The position numbers and the translations under genes were made by a program. 64,000 nucleotides of DNA, taken from positions 248,001 through 312,000 of the forward strand of contig NZ_VZPJ01000004.1 of NCBI RefSeq assembly GCF_008801605.1. The letters are read 5' to 3'. How positions within the stretch are numbered: the first letter of the stretch is position 1; the number at the start of each line of letters is the position of its first letter. Shown piece by piece: positions 43,121 through 51,369 of the stretch. The notes below the pieces were generated by a model. The model worked only from the letters and a program-made list of their open reading frames with translations. It searched no databases and was not told the DNA's origin. The stretch is from Pseudomonas brassicacearum subsp. brassicacearum (lineage in GTDB: Bacteria > Pseudomonadota > Gammaproteobacteria > Pseudomonadales > Pseudomonadaceae).

Positions 43121-45280
43121 ATGACCCGTCCAAAAAAAAACACGCCGCCGCCCGTGATCGAGGCTTCGCGGATTCGTGAAGGGCTGCCTTTTCCACTGGG
43201 TGCAACCTGGGATGGCCTCGGGGTCAATTTCGCGCTGTTTTCAGCCAATGCCACCAAGGTCGAACTGTGCATCTTCGATGATGCCGGCGAAGTCGAACTC
43301 GAACGCATCGAGCTGCCGGAGTACACCGACGAGATTTACCACGGCTATCTGCCGGATGCCCACCCGGGCTTGATCTATGGCTACCGGGTCTACGGTGCAT
43401 ACGACCCGGCGAACGGCCACCGTTTCAACCCGAACAAGCTGCTGATCGACCCGTATGCCAAGCAACTGGTCGGCCAGTTGAAGTGGTCCGAAGCCCTCTT
43501 TGGCTACACCATCGGCCATCCCGATGGCGACCTCAGTTTCGATGAGCGCGACAGCGCCCCGTTCGTCCCCAAGTGCAAGGTCATCGATCCTGCGCACACC
43601 TGGGGTCACGACCATCGCGTCAGCGTCCCCTGGGACAAGACCATCCTGTATGAGACCCATGTGCGCGGCCTCACCATGCGTCACCCTTCGGTGCCCGAGA
43701 ACCTGCGCGGTACGTTCGCCGGGCTGATGGTCGACGATGTGCTGGAGCATATCCGCAAGCTGGGTGTCTCGTCGGTGGAACTGCTGCCCATCCATGCCTT
43801 CGTCAATGACCAGCACTTGCTGCACAAAGGCATGACCAACTACTGGGGTTACAACAGCATCGCCTTCTTTGCCCCGGACCCACGCTACCTGGCCAGCGGC
43901 AAGATCGCCGAGTTCAAGGAGATGGTCGCCCACCTGCACGAGGCCAACCTGGAAGTCATCCTCGACGTGGTCTACAACCACACCGCCGAAGGCAACGAAC
44001 AGGGCCCCACCCTGTCCATGCGCGGCATCGATAACGCCTCGTACTACCGGCTGATGCCCGACGACAAACGCTATTACATCAACGATTCCGGCACCGGTAA
44101 TACCCTGGACCTGAGCCATCCTTGCGTGCTGCAAATGGTCACCGACTCCCTGCGCTATTGGGCCACGGAGATGCACGTCGACGGCTTCCGCTTCGACCTG
44201 GCGACCATTCTGGGCCGTTACCATGACGGCTTCGACGAGCGCCACAGCTTCCTCGTGGCCTGTCGCCAGGACCCGGTGCTGCGCCAGGTAAAAATGATCG
44301 CCGAGCCCTGGGACTGCGGCCCCGGGGGCTACCAGGTGGGACGCTTCCCGCCGGGCTGGGTCGAGTGGAACGACAAATTCCGCGACACGGTGCGGGCCTT
44401 CTGGAAGGGCGACGACGGCCAGCTTGCCGATTTCGCCAGCCGAATGACGGCCTCGGGCGAGATGTTCAACCAGCGTGGCCGGCGTCCGTACGCCTCGGTG
44501 AACTTCGTCACCGCCCATGACGGTTTCACCTTGCATGACCTGGTGTCGTACAACGACAAGCACAACGAGGCCAACGACGAGAACAACCAGGACGGCAGCA
44601 ATAACAACCTGTCCTGGAACCATGGCGTCGAAGGGCCGACGGACGATCCAGAGATCAACGCGCTGCGTCATCGGCAGATGCGCAACTTCTTCGCCACCCT
44701 GCTGCTGGCCCAAGGCACGCCGATGATCGTCGCTGGCGACGAATTCGCCCGTACCCAGCACGGCAATAACAACGCCTATTGCCAGGACAGCGAGATCGGT
44801 TGGGTCAATTGGGACCTGAGCGAGGATGGCGCGGCGCTGCTCAAGTTCGTCAAGCGCCTGATCAAGTTGCGCCTGACCTATCCGATCCTGCGGCGCGGGC
44901 GGTTCCTGGTGGGTAACTACAACGAGGACATTGGCGTCAAGGACGTCACCTGGCTGGCCCCGGACGGCAGCGAAATGACCATTGAGCAATGGCAGGACAG
45001 CCATGGTCGCTGCCTCGGCATGCTGATGGACGGCCGCGCACAGGAGACCGGCATTCGACGCAAGGCCGGCGATGCGACGCTGCTGCTGGTGGTCAACGCC
45101 CACCATGACATCGTCAACTTCCGCTTGCCGGAAGTCCCCGAGGGCAGCTTCTGGACCTGCATGGTCGACACCAACCAGCCGACCGTTCGTGGACAAGAGC
45201 GCTTCGATTTCGATTCCGAATATTCCGTCACCGGGCGCTCGCTGCTGCTGTTCGAGCTGCAACGCGAAGAAGAGGAATGA
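43121..45280 (+). CDS. glgX: Glycogen debranching enzyme (isoamylase type, GH13_11)
   Basis: 719 residues. N-terminal CBM48-like domain: [28 protein letters not shown]. Barrel motifs: [17 protein letters not shown], nucleophile Asp in [13 protein letters not shown], acid Glu in [16 protein letters not shown] and [17 protein letters not shown]. GlgX hydrolyses alpha-1,6 branches of phosphorylase-trimmed glycogen. AGGAG precedes the ATG. Separated from treY by the DUF2934 gene and a REPIN, so it may have its own promoter. A Rho-independent terminator follows. A 698-residue antisense frame covers the gene and is a shadow. Confidence 0.95.
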   Translation: MTRPKKNTPPPVIEASRIREGLPFPLGATWDGLGVNFALFSANATKVELCIFDDAGEVELERIELPEYTDEIYHGYLPDAHPGLIYGYRVYGAYDPANGHRFNPNKLLIDPYAKQLVGQLKWSEALFGYTIGHPDGDLSFDERDSAPFVPKCKVIDPAHTWGHDHRVSVPWDKTILYETHVRGLTMRHPSVPENLRGTFAGLMVDDVLEHIRKLGVSSVELLPIHAFVNDQHLLHKGMTNYWGYNSIAFFAPDPRYLASGKIAEFKEMVAHLHEANLEVILDVVYNHTAEGNEQGPTLSMRGIDNASYYRLMPDDKRYYINDSGTGNTLDLSHPCVLQMVTDSLRYWATEMHVDGFRFDLATILGRYHDGFDERHSFLVACRQDPVLRQVKMIAEPWDCGPGGYQVGRFPPGWVEWNDKFRDTVRAFWKGDDGQLADFASRMTASGEMFNQRGRRPYASVNFVTAHDGFTLHDLVSYNDKHNEANDENNQDGSNNNLSWNHGVEGPTDDPEINALRHRQMRNFFATLLLAQGTPMIVAGDEFARTQHGNNNAYCQDSEIGWVNWDLSEDGAALLKFVKRLIKLRLTYPILRRGRFLVGNYNEDIGVKDVTWLAPDGSEMTIEQWQDSHGRCLGMLMDGRAQETGIRRKAGDATLLLVVNAHHDIVNFRLPEVPEGSFWTCMVDTNQPTVRGQERFDFDSEYSVTGRSLLLFELQREEEE

Positions 45281-45306
45281 AGTACCGTTTGTAAACAGCC
45301 AGAGAG

Positions 45307-45328
45307 ACCGCAAGGACGCGGTTTTTTC
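45307..45328 (+). terminator. Rho-independent terminator of glgX
   Basis: Stem ACCGC (45307-45311) / GCGGT (45318-45322) with a 6-nt loop and a following T-run (TTTTT). It lies 27 bp past the glgX stop. The 5-bp stem is short, but stem and T-run are correctly placed. Confidence 0.6.
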
Positions 45329-45531
45329 GATGTACACAGCCCAGTTTGAAGAAAAAAATGCAGTTCAGACACACATCTCGCAAGACGAATCGACCGACAT
45401 GGTCAATACTTCACATGCGGTAGTCTCCAGGATTCGGAGCGCTGTGAATCGCAGCCATACCCACGCGGGCGTCATCGGACAGTAGGCCCGGTAGATGGCT
45501 GGAAGGTTGAACACACACAAGGACGTCTCTC

Positions 45532-46296
45532 ATGAAGCCCGCCTCTCGCTTGCCCGGCCGACAGCATCCGCAAATCTGGAACAGTGCTGCGCAACTGGCC
45601 GATATCCCGATCATCAGTACCCAGACGCTCATTCCAGCCGGCGCCCGCGCCGTCGTCCTCTCCCCGCATCCGGGCGATGAGATCGGCGCCTGTGGCGGAT
45701 TGCTGCAGTTGCTGAACAACCTGGATCAACCCATGTTGCTGATCTCGGTCTCCGATGGAGCCTTGGTCCACCCCGGTTCACCGTTGTGGACCGATGAGCG
45801 CCTGCGTACACACCGCCCTCACCCGCAGGAAAGCGTGGACGCCCTGCATCGCCTGGGCATAGCCGCCCATGGCCTGCAATGGGTGCGCGGCGGCTTCCCG
45901 GAAAAGGCCCTGGCCGAACACGAGGCCGAGCTCACCGACTTTATTGCGCGTCACCTGCGCCCCGGTGACGTGGTGTTCAGCACCTGGCGCCAGGATGGCG
46001 ACAGCGACCACGAGACCGTCGGGCGCGCCGGTGCCCTGGCTGCCGACAGGATCGGGGTGGCGTTCAACGAACTGCCGGTATGGGCCTGGCACTGGCCGGT
46101 CCGCGAGCAAAATAAAATCCCCTGGCACCGGGCCCGCAAACTGCGCCTGGATGTCTGGACTACCGCCCGCAAGCGTCACGCCATGCATGCTTACGTCAGC
46201 CAACTCAACGGCGAGCCGGCGAGCGGCATCGCCCCGCTGGTGCCCAGGGTCATCCTGGATCGGATGGGCATGCCGTATGAGATTGTCTTCATCTGA
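45532..46296 (+). CDS. PIG-L/LmbE-like deacetylase homologue with altered PHPDDE motif
   Basis: 254 residues of the PIG-L fold. The zinc motif, usually HPDDE, reads HPGDEIGACGG (near residue 46): the His and second Asp that bind zinc are kept, but the first Asp, the catalytic base in MshB-type enzymes, is Gly. Other motifs are present: LISVSDGALVHPG, RPHPQESVDALHRLG, and DGDSDHETVGRAGALAAD, with the third zinc ligand His. It may act on a different substrate, act with low activity or bind without catalysis. It stands alone 250 bp after glgX; such genes often lie near glycogen or polysaccharide loci in Pseudomonas. Confidence 0.82.
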   Translation: MKPASRLPGRQHPQIWNSAAQLADIPIISTQTLIPAGARAVVLSPHPGDEIGACGGLLQLLNNLDQPMLLISVSDGALVHPGSPLWTDERLRTHRPHPQESVDALHRLGIAAHGLQWVRGGFPEKALAEHEAELTDFIARHLRPGDVVFSTWRQDGDSDHETVGRAGALAADRIGVAFNELPVWAWHWPVREQNKIPWHRARKLRLDVWTTARKRHAMHAYVSQLNGEPASGIAPLVPRVILDRMGMPYEIVFI

Positions 46297-46330
46297 ACAC
46301 GTGCCTGTGATGGCGGTGGTTCGGATACAC

Positions 46331-46407
46331 CGCTATCGCGAGCAAGCTCGCTCCCACAGGAGATGTTGCATAATCCAATATGGGAGCGAGCTTGCTCGCG
46401 ATAGCGA
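46331..46407. repeat. REP pair in opposite arrangement
   Basis: Here CGCGAGCAAGCTCGCTCCCA comes first and TGGGAGCGAGCTTGCTCGCG second, so the elements point outward, not inward, with only about 20 bp between. This inversion of the usual order suggests loss of outer copies or a rearrangement. It lies between the PIG-L and endonuclease-family genes. Confidence 0.8.
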
Positions 46408-46488
46408 TCGGCAAGGACATGAAAAATCCGGAACTGCCGACACCCCGGGTCAGTCGCATGAACAGGTACGTCTGATTCAGGAGCGAAC

Positions 46489-47289
46489 GTGACTCAAGAT
46501 CCCGATTGGCGGCCCGTCGAACCAATGCCATCGGAACTGCCTGCGGCGGTTCATCGGCTGCGGATCCTGACGGTCAATACCCATAAGGGTTTCACCGCCC
46601 TCAACCGTCGCTTCATCCTGCCCGAATTGCGCGAAGCGGTGCGCAGTACCGGTGCCGACCTGGTGTTCCTGCAAGAGGTTCTCGGCGAACATGACCGCCA
46701 CGCGTCACGCTACGACAACTGGCCCCGGACCTCCCAGTACGAATTCCTCGCCGACAGCATGTGGAGCGACTTCGCCTACGGCCGCAATGCGGTCTACCCC
46801 GATGGCCACCATGGCAACGCCTTGCTCTCCAAATACCCGATCCGCCAGTTCCGCAATCTTGATGTGTCCATCACCGGCCCGGAGCGGCGCGGGTTATTGC
46901 ACTGTGTGCTGGATGTGCCCGGGCACGCCGCTGTCCATGCGATCTGCGTGCACCTGAGCCTTTTGGAAAGCCATCGCCAATTACAGCTCAAACTGCTCTG
47001 CCAACTGCTCGATTCGCTGCCCGAGGATGCCCCGGTGATCATCGCCGGCGACTTCAACGATTGGCAACTACGTGGCAACCTCGCCCTCGCCCGTCGTGGT
47101 TATCTGCATGAAGCCTTCGAGCTCCACCACGGTCGCCCCGCCAGGACCTATCCGGCCCGCTTCCCACTGTTGCGCCTGGACCGTATTTACCTGCGCAACG
47201 CCAGCAGCCACGCCCCGCAAATCCTGGGCAACAAACCCTGGACGCACCTGAGCGACCACCTGCCGCTTTCGGTGGAAGTGCATTTGTAG
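46489..47289 (+). CDS. Endonuclease/exonuclease/phosphatase-family protein
   Basis: 266 residues from a GTG with AGGAG 6 nt upstream. EEP fold: LRILTVNTHKG, VFLQEV (catalytic Glu), GNALLSKYPI, HAICVHLSLL, IIAGDFNDW (Asp/Asn of the metal site), RLDRIYL and HLSDHLPLSVEV (Asp-His pair). Members hydrolyse phosphodiesters of nucleic acids or lipids. The catalytic set looks complete. In related genomes this gene is often beside a phospholipase-D-type cardiolipin synthase; none is seen here. Substrate unassigned. Confidence 0.88.
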   Translation: MTQDPDWRPVEPMPSELPAAVHRLRILTVNTHKGFTALNRRFILPELREAVRSTGADLVFLQEVLGEHDRHASRYDNWPRTSQYEFLADSMWSDFAYGRNAVYPDGHHGNALLSKYPIRQFRNLDVSITGPERRGLLHCVLDVPGHAAVHAICVHLSLLESHRQLQLKLLCQLLDSLPEDAPVIIAGDFNDWQLRGNLALARRGYLHEAFELHHGRPARTYPARFPLLRLDRIYLRNASSHAPQILGNKPWTHLSDHLPLSVEVHL

Positions 47290-47432
47290 GGTGGGTCTTT
47301 TCTGTTCGTTCTGCGCACGGACCTGTAAGTTCTGACAGTAGCGACGCTGGCTTTTCATTGCTAGGGTGCCATCCCATACAGCGAGCGTTGCCAGGCCCTG
47401 TGTGCCATCTGTCGTGCAACCGATGCTGAAAC

Positions 47433-47451
47433 CGGCATTTGCGAAATGCCG
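47433..47451 (+). other. Perfect hairpin just upstream of the autotransporter start
   Basis: Arms CGGCATTT (47433-47440) and AAATGCCG (47444-47451) are fully complementary around a 3-nt loop, ending 17 nt before the start codon and directly 5' of the AGAGGG ribosome binding site. It could be an operator or an mRNA hairpin limiting translation. Confidence 0.45.
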
Positions 47452-47468
47452 ATGCAGAGGGATAGCAC

Positions 47469-49892
47469 ATGATTCGGCACGATAAAGGATTCAATCGGCT
47501 GTTCAACGCCGTGTGGATATCAACCCCCTTCCTGTTACCCGTCCCGGCCGCCATGGCCGCTTGCACGCTGACGCCAACCGCAGGCGATGACGCTTATGTC
47601 TGCGACAGCGGCACCAGCCCCGGGCTGACGGACCTTTCGGGTAACAACAGCTTGACAATGCCCGCCAACGGCAGTGGTCTCATTAGCGGCGACGTCACAT
47701 TCGGTACCGGCGTCGACCGCATCGTGATCAATGCCAACGGCGTGATTGACGGTGATGTCGAGCAAGGCTCGGCAGCCGACGATTTCGTCATGAATGGCGG
47801 CCGGATCTTGTCCCTGGCCCAGGGGGACGGCCTCGATACGTTCCTGATGAGCGGCGGGACCATCGTCGACGCGTTCGAAGATGGCGACATTGCGAAGATG
47901 ACCGGCGGCACTATCGGCCGGGTCGACATGAAACTCGATGACAACGTCTTCGATATGTCCGGTGGAAATATCATCGGCAACCTGGTGACCGGTTTCGGCC
48001 AGGACACCATCATCCTCTCCGCAGGCCGCATCGGCGGCAATGTCAGTGTCAGCGGCGGCAATGACAGCATCACCGTCAGCGGTGGTGAGATTCTCGGCGA
48101 GGTCCGGGCCAGCGCGGGCGATGACCAGTTTCAGTGGAGCGGCGGACTCATTCATTCGGCCGTCCTGATGGGCGACGGTAGCGACACCGCGTTATTGAGC
48201 AACCTCGATGAAAGCCTGCTCGCCACTACACCCAGCGTGGACGGTGGGTTGGGCCAGGACGCGTTGACGTTCAGTGGCAGCACCTCCAGCACCGGCGCTC
48301 GCTACCTCAATTGGGAAACAGTCAACCTCACCCAAGGCTCGCGACTGGACCTTGACGACACCCTGACCTTGGGTGACAGCGCCACCGCCACCGGGACGCT
48401 CAACATAGACTCCGGCAGCACGCTAACGTCGACCCAAGGCGTCATTGCCCCTTTTACTGCCGGTCAGTTGACGACGCTCAACAACGCTGGCGTGGTGGAC
48501 CTCGCACAGGGCAACACCCGCACCAACGATACCCTCACCGTCCAGGGCAACTACGTCGGCAACAACGGCCAGTTGCACCTGCAAACGGTACTTGGCGCCG
48601 ACAACTCCCCCAGTGACAAGCTGGTGGTCAATGGCGGGACACTCACAGGCAGTACCGCCATTACGGTCACGAACCAGGGCGGCACGGGCGCACAGACGGC
48701 CCAGGATGGCATCGAAGTGGTCCAGGCCCAAGGCGGCGCGGTCAGTGATAGCGGCGCCTTTTCGTTGGCACAATCGGTCTCGGCCGGGGCATTCGATTAC
48801 CGCTTGTTCAAGGGCGGCGTAACCGGCAATGAAAACAACTGGTACCTGCGTTCCACTGTGGTCGCCGGACCGATAGCGGCGCCCAGCCCGACGTTGCCCG
48901 TGCTGCCGGCTGCAATACCCGGCGCGGCGCCCATCCCTCTGTACCGGCCGGAAGTGCCGACCTGGTCGGTATTGCCCCCGGCGGCGGCACAACTGACCCT
49001 GATAGCCCTGGGCACGTTCCATGACCGCCAGGGCGACCAGCGCCTGCTCACGGAAAACGGCGCGTTCGGCGCAGGTTGGGGCAGGGTCTATGGCAAGGAC
49101 CTGGAACAAACCTGGGCCGGCACGGTGACGCCGCGGTTCGACGGGTCGATCAAGGGTTTCCAGGTGGGCAATGACCTGTACAGCTCGCCGCTGTCCAGTG
49201 GACAGACCCAACGCATCGGTTTCTTCGTCGGCCATACCGAATTGAACGGCGACGTCGATGGTTTCAACCTGGGTTTCAAAGGCCGACGCGCCGGCAAGAT
49301 AGAACTCGACGGCGACAGCTACGGGCTCTACTGGACGCTCACCGATCCCTCTGGCGGCTACGTCGACGCCGTGGTGATGGGCACGCGACTGGACGGCGAC
49401 AACCGCTCCGAACGCGGGCTGAAAATTGACAATCGCGGGCACGCCCTGACCCTGTCGGCGGAAGCCGGTTACCCCTTCGCGGTGGTCACCGACTGGGTCC
49501 TGGAACCCCAGGTGCAGATCATACACCAGAAGGTCTCCCTGGACACGCAAGACGACGGGGTCTCAAAGGTAGAGTTCGACTCCGACAGTGCCTGGACCGG
49601 TCGCCTCGGCGCTCGCCTAAAGGGCCGCTACCAGGTCAGCGGCATGCCCGTGGAGCCATACCTGCGCGCCAACCTCTGGCACACGTTTTCCGGTACCGAT
49701 ACGGTGACGTTCGACGACACTGAACGGGTCAAGACCCAACAACGCGCGTCCACTGGCGACCTGGGCGTAGGCGTCATCGTGAGCCTGGCGCCCACGGTCA
49801 GCGTGTACGCCGGCGCGGACTACGGCGCCAACCTCGACAGCAGCCAGCAACGCAGTGTGGCGGGCAATCTCGGTGTACGGATCAGTTGGTAG
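47469..49892 (+). CDS. Autotransporter (type Va) with beta-helix passenger
   Basis: 807 residues. A signal peptide ends near PVPAAMAACT. Residues about 75-250 contain about eight repeats of 23-24 residues of the form GxDxFxMSGGxIxGxV (for example DTFLMSGGTIVDAF, NVFDMSGGNIIGNL, DSITVSGGEILGEV), predicting a right-handed beta-helix. A proline-rich linker (near PSPTLPVLPAAIPGAAPIPLY) precedes the autotransporter barrel from about 540, which begins GAGWGRVYGKDLEQTW and ends with the aromatic VRISW. The barrel inserts in the outer membrane and displays the passenger. Only two Cys, near the N terminus. Function likely adhesion or surface protection. Confidence 0.9.
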   Translation: MIRHDKGFNRLFNAVWISTPFLLPVPAAMAACTLTPTAGDDAYVCDSGTSPGLTDLSGNNSLTMPANGSGLISGDVTFGTGVDRIVINANGVIDGDVEQGSAADDFVMNGGRILSLAQGDGLDTFLMSGGTIVDAFEDGDIAKMTGGTIGRVDMKLDDNVFDMSGGNIIGNLVTGFGQDTIILSAGRIGGNVSVSGGNDSITVSGGEILGEVRASAGDDQFQWSGGLIHSAVLMGDGSDTALLSNLDESLLATTPSVDGGLGQDALTFSGSTSSTGARYLNWETVNLTQGSRLDLDDTLTLGDSATATGTLNIDSGSTLTSTQGVIAPFTAGQLTTLNNAGVVDLAQGNTRTNDTLTVQGNYVGNNGQLHLQTVLGADNSPSDKLVVNGGTLTGSTAITVTNQGGTGAQTAQDGIEVVQAQGGAVSDSGAFSLAQSVSAGAFDYRLFKGGVTGNENNWYLRSTVVAGPIAAPSPTLPVLPAAIPGAAPIPLYRPEVPTWSVLPPAAAQLTLIALGTFHDRQGDQRLLTENGAFGAGWGRVYGKDLEQTWAGTVTPRFDGSIKGFQVGNDLYSSPLSSGQTQRIGFFVGHTELNGDVDGFNLGFKGRRAGKIELDGDSYGLYWTLTDPSGGYVDAVVMGTRLDGDNRSERGLKIDNRGHALTLSAEAGYPFAVVTDWVLEPQVQIIHQKVSLDTQDDGVSKVEFDSDSAWTGRLGARLKGRYQVSGMPVEPYLRANLWHTFSGTDTVTFDDTERVKTQQRASTGDLGVGVIVSLAPTVSVYAGADYGANLDSSQQRSVAGNLGVRISW

Positions 49893-50059
49893 CCAGCCTC
49901 TGCGACGATGATTTGACGCCCAAACGCAGACCTTAATAAGCATTTTAAATCAGCGTGTTATTGCCTCTGATTTCATCCTGCCATTCATCGTTCATTTTCT
50001 TGACGCGGCGCCATCGGTCTTCTTGACTACACCGTACTACCCCCGGAAATACAGTCAGG

Positions 50060-50104
50060 GGCAGGCCTCTGGAACCCGCCAAGACGGGCCGCCAGAGGCT
50101 TGCC
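50060..50104. other. Large hairpin between the two barrel genes
   Basis: Arms GGCAGGCCTCTGG (50060-50072) and CCAGAGGCTTGCC (50092-50104) pair over 13 positions with one G-U, and an inner stem CCCG (50075-50078) / CGGG (50085-50088) stacks inside. No T-run follows on either side. It lies 82 bp before the second barrel gene and could terminate the upstream transcript or structure the downstream leader. Confidence 0.5.
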
Positions 50105-50186
50105 TCAATCCATTCGGTCGCCCCTCATTCGGGGTAGGAGAGACGCCAAAAAGCGAGAAATGCATGCGATTGCAAGGCAGACCCCC

Positions 50187-51101
50187 ATGAAAACTTCCCT
50201 CCGTCCGCAAGAGATCTCCATCACCTTCCACACCCTTTCTACTTCGTTGTTGCTGCTTTCCTCCATGGAGGTACAGGCCTGGCCTGACGAAGAAACAACA
50301 CAGCCCTGGTATGGCCGAGCCCAGTCCAGCAACCGCAATACCGCAACCATCGGCAGCGACCCCGCCTCCGACAAGAGCTCTGCCCTGTTCACATTGCGAA
50401 ACGACAGCGGTCATACCCAGCGCATGGGCCTGATCAGCGGGCAAAACCAGATCATTTCAACGGGCAGTGGCCTGCTGGTGACGCCCGCGATGGCCGAACC
50501 GGGCAAAGACGCCCTGAACCTGAAAGGCTCGAGTCTCGGCGCCTATTGGAGCCTGACCAGCCCCGCAGGCTGGCACGTGGACCTGAGCGCCAGCGGCGGC
50601 CGGGTCAATGGCTACAGCCGCACCGAACAAGGCCAGCGCCAGGCCACCGAAGGCAATGCGGTGACGCTGTCCGTCGAAGGGGGCTTTGCGATTGGCATCG
50701 GGACCCACTGGGTCGTCGAACCCCAGGCCCAACTGATCAACCAACGCATCACCCTCGACACACCGAATGCCGAGAGCGGCACCGGCAATGAACTGAACAG
50801 CTGGAGCGGCCGCGTCGGTGCGCGACTCAAAGGCAATTACCGAGTCAACAGCCTCGGCATGGAGCCCTATGTGCGAACCAACTTGTGGCACACCGTCCAG
50901 AGCGCCGATACCTTGTCCCTGGATAAGGTCGACAAGATCAGCAGCAGCCGAAAATCCTCCACCGTCGAAGTCGGCCTGGGCCTGGTGGCACGGGTCACGC
51001 CGACGGTAAGCCTGTATGTCAGCGCCGACTACAGCAGTGACGTCGACGACAACGACCTCAACGGCATCATTACCAGCATGGGGGTGCGGATGCGCTGGTA
51101 A
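50187..51101 (+). CDS. Stand-alone autotransporter-type beta-barrel, paralogue of the upstream gene
   Basis: 304 residues from ATG 50187 (MKTSLRPQEISITFHT), with an alternative ATG nine codons upstream. A signal peptide ends near SSMEVQAWPDE. The remainder aligns with the barrel of the gene ending at 49892: GRVGARLKGNYRVNSLGMEP against GRLGARLKGRYQVSGMPVEP, NLWHT in both, EPQAQLINQRITLDT against EPQVQIIHQKVSLDT, and an aromatic C-terminal end (GVRMRW). The passenger is reduced to about 60 residues, so it is a passenger-less barrel, perhaps derived from duplication with passenger loss. Confidence 0.82.
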   Translation: MKTSLRPQEISITFHTLSTSLLLLSSMEVQAWPDEETTQPWYGRAQSSNRNTATIGSDPASDKSSALFTLRNDSGHTQRMGLISGQNQIISTGSGLLVTPAMAEPGKDALNLKGSSLGAYWSLTSPAGWHVDLSASGGRVNGYSRTEQGQRQATEGNAVTLSVEGGFAIGIGTHWVVEPQAQLINQRITLDTPNAESGTGNELNSWSGRVGARLKGNYRVNSLGMEPYVRTNLWHTVQSADTLSLDKVDKISSSRKSSTVEVGLGLVARVTPTVSLYVSADYSSDVDDNDLNGIITSMGVRMRW

Positions 51102-51140
51102 TGCCAATTCTGTAATCGATAGCCCCGCGTGCAGGAACTG

Positions 51141-51246
51141 TGTAGGAGCTGTCGAGTGCAGCGAGGCTGCGATCTTTCCCCAAACGCTTGAGCCTCAAGC
51201 GAAAGATCAAAAGATCAAAAGATCGCAGCCTTCGGCAGCTCCTACA
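51141..51246. repeat. Long palindromic intergenic repeat (TGTAGGAGCTG type)
   Basis: Ends TGTAGGAGCTG (51141-51151) and CAGCTCCTACA (51236-51246) are inverted copies; inside are GCTGCGATCTTT and a triplicated AAAGATC, and CGCTTGAG/CTCAAGCG arms. A Pseudomonas intergenic palindrome class distinct from the GTGGGAGC REP. It follows the barrel gene. Confidence 0.75.
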
Positions 51247-51369
51247 TAAACACGGCGCAAGCAATCTGCCGCCACTTAAAAAACACCTCCATTAAGGCGT
51301 ATAACGCTAAAAGCGATTCATACCTGCAAGCCGTCTGCCCCTGGCTCATTTCATTGATGGAGTAACGAC

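Noticed and set aside
43241..45337. 698-residue open frame antisense to glgX
   Set aside because: It mirrors a strong, complete glgX and has no family motifs. GC-rich codon bias keeps the antisense frame free of stops.
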